Source: Rhodococcus sp. P1Y
Lineage (GTDB): Bacteria > Actinomycetota > Actinomycetes > Mycobacteriales > Mycobacteriaceae
Reading direction: 5' to 3'
NCBI RefSeq assembly: GCF_003641205.1
Contig: NZ_CP032762.1
Location: forward strand, 2,604,001-2,668,000
Length of the DNA: 64,000 bases
In this document: positions 60,205 through 64,000 of the stretch, piece by piece
Position numbering within the stretch: the stretch's first letter is position 1
How the letters are laid out: every line of letters starts with the position of its first letter
Made by a program: the position numbers and the translations under genes
Notes under the pieces: generated by a model
What the model saw: the letters and a program-made list of their open reading frames with translations, nothing else
Databases searched by the model: none
What the model was told of the DNA's origin: nothing

Positions 60205-61018
60205 GGGCTGCTGCTCGTGCGGTGTCCAGAACCAGCCAGCCCCCATGATGCTCGTCGACCTCGAACGGGACGCCCGTCCGTGAGCCGAGCGCGTGCAGCG
60301 CGTCGTTGTCGAAGGTCCTGACGTGCCCGTGACAGGCTGTGGCCTCGGATTCGTAGGGGACCGCCACCACGACGCGTTCGCGCGCAATTCGTATGGCCTC
60401 GACCAGAATTCGCTCGCCGAGGGCATCGTCGACATGCTCGAGGAGATGCAGTGCGGTGACGGTGTCGACCGAGTTGTCGGCGACCGGAACGCCTGCTGCG
60501 TTGCTGGTGATGACCTCGATGGTGACGCCGAGGTGGGGGGCGACCGTGCCGAGCAAGCGCATCGTGCCTGCGGAGAGGTCGGTGGCGGTCACCGTTACTC
60601 CACTCAATGCGAGCCGGAGCGGAAAGAAGCCGAAGCACGATCCCAGATCGAGGACCGATCCTCGGACGAGCGACTGCGCCCGGTCATGGATGGGTGCGAA
60701 AGCTGCGGCGCCGGAGAGAAGTTCGTCGAGCGAATTGCGGTAATAGGTGGTCCAGGCCTCTACAGGATCGGCGACGGTCGACCTGACAAGGCCGACCATG
60801 ACCAGTTCGAAGTCTCGCTGGGACAGATCGAGGCCGGTGATCCGCTCGACGAGGCTTTCGCTGATCTGAGCCGAGGTCAGTCCGTGGCGGACGGTCCTCG
60901 GTGTGGTTGTATCGATTTCCACGGCGCCGACGGGCAGGTCGGCGGCGTACTCGACGACGACGCCGTCGTGGGCCCAACGTCCCGTGGTGCCAGGGGCGAG
61001 GGCGTCGAGTTCGGTCAT
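60197..61018 (-). CDS. mftM: Mycofactocin oligosaccharide methyltransferase
   Basis: 273 aa. Class I SAM motif SVLDLGSCFGFFPLRLA, then ATDLSAGTMRLL and TALHLLEHVDDALGE. The start MTELDALAPGTTGRWAHDGV and the end EVDEHHGGWLVLDTA match what I recall for MftM, which methylates the glucose chain of mycofactocin. Overlap with mftR (ATGA) and position in the locus support the name. Confidence 0.82.
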   Translation of the reverse strand: MTELDALAPGTTGRWAHDGVVVEYAADLPVGAVEIDTTTPRTVRHGLTSAQISESLVERITGLDLSQRDFELVMVGLVRSTVADPVEAWTTYYRNSLDELLSGAAAFAPIHDRAQSLVRGSVLDLGSCFGFFPLRLALSGVTVTATDLSAGTMRLLGTVAPHLGVTIEVITSNAAGVPVADNSVDTVTALHLLEHVDDALGERILVEAIRIARERVVVAVPYESEATACHGHVRTFDNDALHALGSRTGVPFEVDEHHGGWLVLDTARAAALR

Positions 61019-61644
61019 GTGGATTCTTTCGGTGGGAGTGCGTACGCGCCGTCGAGGCCCAGGTAGAGAGAACGGGTGCCGTCGGACAGCAGTTGCGCGA
61101 GTTCGAGCGTTTCGTCGGTGAGCCACTGCTCGTACGCAGACATTGCCACACCGAGGACCATCCAGCCAACAGTTCGCGGAAAATGATCTGTCGGACTGGA
61201 ATCCGTTCGCGCGGCCACGTATTCGGCGATGACCCCGCGCCAGCCCTCGTACATCAGCGTCGAGTATCCCTGCAGCGCCGAATTGCGGAGAATGAGTTCC
61301 ATTCTCTGGCGATGCACGGGCTTTTCGTCCTCGGGGAAGGTATTGAATTGCAACAGCGCCGAGCGTATGCCCTCGGCGAGGGAAATGTTCGTCGGTAGTT
61401 CGGCCATGAGCGTCCGTAGTGCAGCTAGTTGCTCGTCGAAGTCGCCCCACGGGACTGCGTTCTTGGAAGGGAAATACCGAAAGAACGTGCGGCGAGCGAT
61501 GCCGGCCGCCTCGGCGATGTCGTCGACACTCGTGGAGTCGAAACCGTTCTCGGTGAACAGTTCGATAGCGAGATCGCTGATCTGCCCCCGCGTAGTGGAC
61601 GGGCGTCGACCTACCCGTCCGGACGGTTTCCTGCGGCTGACCAC
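61015..61644 (-). CDS. mftR: Mycofactocin system TetR-family regulator
   Basis: 209 aa from the GTG at 61644, six bases after GAGGAG; longer frames have no such site. HTH: GQISDLAIELFTENGFDSTS then VDDIAEAAGIARRTFFRYFP. It ends LGLDGAYALPPKEST. In mycobacteria MftR represses the mft genes and is released by long-chain acyl-CoA. It is divergent from mftA across 114 bp. Confidence 0.9.
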   Translation of the reverse strand: MVSRRKPSGRVGRRPSTTRGQISDLAIELFTENGFDSTSVDDIAEAAGIARRTFFRYFPSKNAVPWGDFDEQLAALRTLMAELPTNISLAEGIRSALLQFNTFPEDEKPVHRQRMELILRNSALQGYSTLMYEGWRGVIAEYVAARTDSSPTDHFPRTVGWMVLGVAMSAYEQWLTDETLELAQLLSDGTRSLYLGLDGAYALPPKEST

Positions 61645-61758
61645 TTTTTTCTCCTCGATCGTAGCTATTCTGCACTCAATGCCATTATTGTGGTGAACCA
61701 GGTCACTGTTACCGCTGGCTGTGACTGATCCGATGATTCTCTCCGATGGAGGTACAAG
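61645..61758. promoter_or_regulatory. Divergent mftR/mftA promoter region
   Basis: 114 bp containing both promoters. A small inverted repeat GTGA/TCAC (61693-61706, within GTGAACCAGGTCAC) is a possible MftR half-site pair. GATGGAGGTAC provides the mftA ribosome binding site. Confidence 0.4.
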
Positions 61759-61872
61759 ATGTCTCAGAACCCCAAGACAGATGTTGTGAACGCTGCTGTG
61801 GTCGAATCCGACCTGGTCGAAGAGTCTCTCGTGGAAGAGGTTTCCATCGACGGCATGTGCGGCGTGTACTGA
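61759..61872 (+). CDS. mftA: Mycofactocin precursor peptide
   Basis: 37 aa. Acidic leader (VVESDLVEESLVEEVS) and the diagnostic C-terminus IDGMCGVY. MftC decarboxylates the last Tyr and cross-links it to the neighbouring Val, MftE cuts off the leader, and MftD deaminates the core. GGAGG precedes the ATG. mftB follows after 2 bp. Confidence 0.97.
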   Translation: MSQNPKTDVVNAAVVESDLVEESLVEEVSIDGMCGVY

Positions 61873-61874
61873 CC

Positions 61875-62165
61875 ATGACCGCAGATGTGAAGGTCCGCCA
61901 GGAGCTCGATCTGGATGCTCGCTGGGCTCTTCACCCGCAGGTGGCGCTGCGTCCCGAGTCTTTCGGGGCGCTGCTCTACCACTTCGGGACACGGAAGCTC
62001 TCCTTTCTCAAGAACCGCACGATCGTGGCGATCATCGAGTCCTTTCCCGAGCATCCCGATATGCGGTCGGCGATCGCGGCCGCAGGTATCAGCGAATCCG
62101 GTATGGCGCCGTATGTGAAAGCGCTGTCCACGCTGGCTGATTCGAAGATGATCTCCAAGCTCTAG
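61875..62165 (+). CDS. mftB: Mycofactocin RiPP chaperone
   Basis: 96 aa. A RiPP recognition element: LDLDARWALHPQVALRPESF, then YHFGTRKLSFLKNRTIVAI and a final helix (PYVKALSTLADSKMISKL). It binds the MftA leader and presents it to MftC. Two bases separate it from mftA. Confidence 0.95.
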   Translation: MTADVKVRQELDLDARWALHPQVALRPESFGALLYHFGTRKLSFLKNRTIVAIIESFPEHPDMRSAIAAAGISESGMAPYVKALSTLADSKMISKL

Positions 62166-62195
62166 CCACACCTGACGAACCAGCCCTTCGTCAGT

Positions 62196-62246
62196 GCTCT
62201 TTCACCCCGATCGCTCTTTCACCCCGATGGCTCTTTGACCCCAATG
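62196..62246 (+). repeat. Three tandem 17-bp repeats between mftB and mftC
   Basis: GCTCTTTCACCCCGATC at 62196, a copy differing in the last base at 62213, and a third with two changes at 62230 that ends in an in-frame ATG (62244). They fill most of the 99-bp gap. Copy number could vary by slippage and change mftC expression. Confidence 0.75.
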
Positions 62247-62264
62247 ATCGAAAGAGGACAGCCC

Positions 62265-63497
62265 ATGACCTCCATGCTCGAAAGACCCGCACCCCCGCCC
62301 GCGGTGGGCAAGTTGGTCGACCAGTTCGAACTCGGCCTCGACGCACCGATCTGCCTGACCTGGGAGTTGACCTACGCCTGCAACCTCTCGTGCGTACATT
62401 GCCTGTCCTCGTCCGGCCGGCGCGATCCCAACGAGCTCTCCACCGAACAGTGCAAGTCGATCATCGACGAGCTGCAGAAGATGCAGGTGTTCTATGTCAA
62501 CATCGGCGGCGGTGAGCCGACGGTGCGTTCGGACTTCTGGGAGCTCGTCGACTATGCGACGGCACATCAGGTGGGCGTCAAGTTCTCCACCAACGGCGTC
62601 AAGATCGACAAGAAGGTAGCAGCGCGTCTGGCGGCGTCGGACTACGTCGACGTACAGATCTCCATCGACGGCGCGACCGCAGAGGTCAACGACGCGGTGC
62701 GCGGGCCGGGTTCGTTCGACATGGCAATTCGAGCGTTGGAGAATCTTCAGGAAGCCGGTTTCAAGGACGCCAAGATCTCGGTGGTGGTCACTCGGCACAA
62801 CGTCAGCCAGTTGGACACGTTCAAGGCGCTGGCCGACAAATACGGTGCGACGCTTCGGATCACGCGTCTTCGCCCGTCGGGCCGCGGTGCCGACGTGTGG
62901 GACGACCTGCATCCCACCGCAGGCCAGCAGCGTGAGCTGTACAACTGGCTCGTCGCCAACGGTGAGGGCGTGTTGACGGGGGATTCGTTCTTCCACCTGT
63001 CCGCATTCGGTGACGCGTTGCCGGGTCTGAATCTGTGTGGTGCCGGGCGTGTGGTGTGTTTGATCGACCCGATCGGCGACGTCTACGCCTGCCCGTTCGC
63101 CATCCACGAGAACTTCCTCGCCGGCAACATCGTCCGCGACGCAAAAGACGGTATGGGCGGCTTCCAATCCGTATGGCAGACCTCGGAGCTGTTCCAGGAT
63201 TTGCGATCTCCGCAGACGTCGGGTGCCTGCACCAAATGTGCGCACTTCGATGCGTGCCGAGGCGGCTGCATGGCAGCCAAGTTCTTCACCGGCCTCCCCA
63301 TGGACGGTCCGGATCCCGAATGCGTGATCGGCAACGGTGAGATGGCGTTGGCTGCGGCGGGGGAGATCCCCAAGTCGAGTGTCGACCACTCTCGTACCGG
63401 ACAGCGCAAAACCCCGAGAGCGTCGGTACCGCTCACTCTGATGATGCGGCCACCGGCGAAGATCTGCGACGAAAACCCGCTCGCAGGAATGGAATAG
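62265..63497 (+). CDS. mftC: Mycofactocin radical SAM maturase
   Basis: 410 aa. I chose the ATG at 62265, after AAAGAGGA; an ATG at 62244 lies in the repeat. The 4Fe-4S cluster motif is Cys39-x3-Cys43-x2-Cys46 (ACNLSCVHC). The SPASM domain carries cysteines in CGAGRVVC, YACPF and TKCAHFDACRGGC. It performs the two-step oxidative decarboxylation and ring closure on the MftA C-terminus. Confidence 0.97.
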   Translation: MTSMLERPAPPPAVGKLVDQFELGLDAPICLTWELTYACNLSCVHCLSSSGRRDPNELSTEQCKSIIDELQKMQVFYVNIGGGEPTVRSDFWELVDYATAHQVGVKFSTNGVKIDKKVAARLAASDYVDVQISIDGATAEVNDAVRGPGSFDMAIRALENLQEAGFKDAKISVVVTRHNVSQLDTFKALADKYGATLRITRLRPSGRGADVWDDLHPTAGQQRELYNWLVANGEGVLTGDSFFHLSAFGDALPGLNLCGAGRVVCLIDPIGDVYACPFAIHENFLAGNIVRDAKDGMGGFQSVWQTSELFQDLRSPQTSGACTKCAHFDACRGGCMAAKFFTGLPMDGPDPECVIGNGEMALAAAGEIPKSSVDHSRTGQRKTPRASVPLTLMMRPPAKICDENPLAGME

Positions 63498-63509
63498 GAA
63501 CACATAGTT

Positions 63510-64000
63510 ATGGCCAAGAGTGCGTGGTTCGAGACCGTTGCCGAGGCGCAACGGCGTGCCAAGAAGCGTCTCCCCAAATCCGTGTACGCCGCGTTGGTGG
63601 CGGGCTCGGAGCGGGGCATCACAGTCGATGACAACACGGCGGCATTCGGTGAGCTGGGGTTCGCCCCCCACGTAGCCGGTCTGTCGGACAAGCGTGATCT
63701 GTCGACAATGGTCATGGGACAACCACTCTCGTTTCCGGTCATCATTTCGCCGACGGGTGTACAGGCTGTGCACCCGGACGGTGAGGTCGCCGTTGCGCGA
63801 GCAGCAGCGGCACGCGGTATCCCGGTGGGTCTGTCCTCGTTCGCGAGCAAGTCCGTCGAGGAAGTCGCGGCGGCCAATCCGCAGACCTTCTTCCAGATGT
63901 ACTGGGTCGGTTCGCGGGAGGTCCTGCTTCAGCGCATGGAACGCGCCAGGGCTGCTGGTGCGGTCGGCTTGATCATGACGCTGGACTGGTCCTTCTCGAA
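63510..64000 (+). CDS. mftD: Mycofactocin FMN-dependent deaminase, 3' end beyond window
   Basis: 163 residues are visible from the ATG at 63510. It is an FMN-dependent alpha-hydroxyacid-oxidase-like barrel. The start has ETVAEAQRRAKKRLPKSVY, then ISPTGVQAVHPDGEVAVARA and GLSSFASKSVEEVA, and LIMTLDWSFS near the edge. MftD oxidatively deaminates the cyclised core to premycofactocin. It follows mftC by 12 bp. Confidence 0.95.
   Translation, partial: MAKSAWFETVAEAQRRAKKRLPKSVYAALVAGSERGITVDDNTAAFGELGFAPHVAGLSDKRDLSTMVMGQPLSFPVIISPTGVQAVHPDGEVAVARAAAARGIPVGLSSFASKSVEEVAAANPQTFFQMYWVGSREVLLQRMERARAAGAVGLIMTLDWSFS

Overview
The window is high-GC actinobacterial chromosome, most likely from Rhodococcus/Rhodococcoides or a close mycolic-acid relative. 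The evidence is the codon bias, frequent GTG starts, chains of ATGA/GTGA start-stop overlaps, a KstR-type operator in front of a kshB gene, F420-type (LLM) enzymes, a mycofactocin cluster, and a gene order (BI-1 protein, fadA3, SGNH hydrolase, cbs, metB) that I recall from mycobacteria.

Layout. 1-6.9 kb: a divergent surface-glycan cluster with six glycosyltransferases (one cut by the window edge) and a WcbI-like protein. 6.9-10.4 kb: a TetR regulator, a near-perfect palindrome and a secreted lipase, then a DICT-domain sensor. 10.5-20.0 kb: a 9.5-kb integrated element that splits a sirtuin gene. It encodes a large serine integrase, an excisionase-like HTH protein, a RepA/AAA ATPase, a row of tiny overlapping genes, an HK97 prohead protease and a major capsid protein, but no portal, terminase or tail genes. 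A leftward cargo block with a Ymh/TIGR02391-family gene lies next to attR. The layout resembles the phiRv1/phiRv2 elements of M. tuberculosis and capsid-forming phage satellites. Both attachment junctions can be read, and they reconstruct a symmetric attP and an in-frame sirtuin gene.

20.6-34 kb: core and metabolic genes. These include an LLM oxidoreductase, Dps, TerC, a PucR regulator, and a basic-amino-acid catabolic cluster: a ureohydrolase divergent from a davA-like amidase and a davB-like amino-acid 2-monooxygenase, with an Lrp regulator and a DauA-like D-amino-acid dehydrogenase. A peroxiredoxin, an RlmG-like methyltransferase, and a DUF5709 protein follow. 34.3-35.1 kb is a BI-1 membrane protein.

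35.2-41.6 kb: a second accessory island of short, poorly conserved and mostly membrane-associated genes. It carries two copies of a roughly 140-bp element that could fold as a branched RNA. It sits between the BI-1 gene and fadA3.

41.6-55.7 kb: fadA3, SGNH hydrolase, cbs, glutaryl-CoA dehydrogenase, metB, a Glu/Asp-racemase-like gene, a TetR/MFS pair with operator, and a five-gene peptide/nickel-type ABC transporter operon. 55.7-64 kb: kshB with a KstR box, then an iron alcohol dehydrogenase translationally coupled to a histidine kinase and response regulator, then the mycofactocin locus (mftM, mftR, mftA, mftB, mftC and the start of mftD).

No CRISPR array, rRNA or convincing tRNA was seen.
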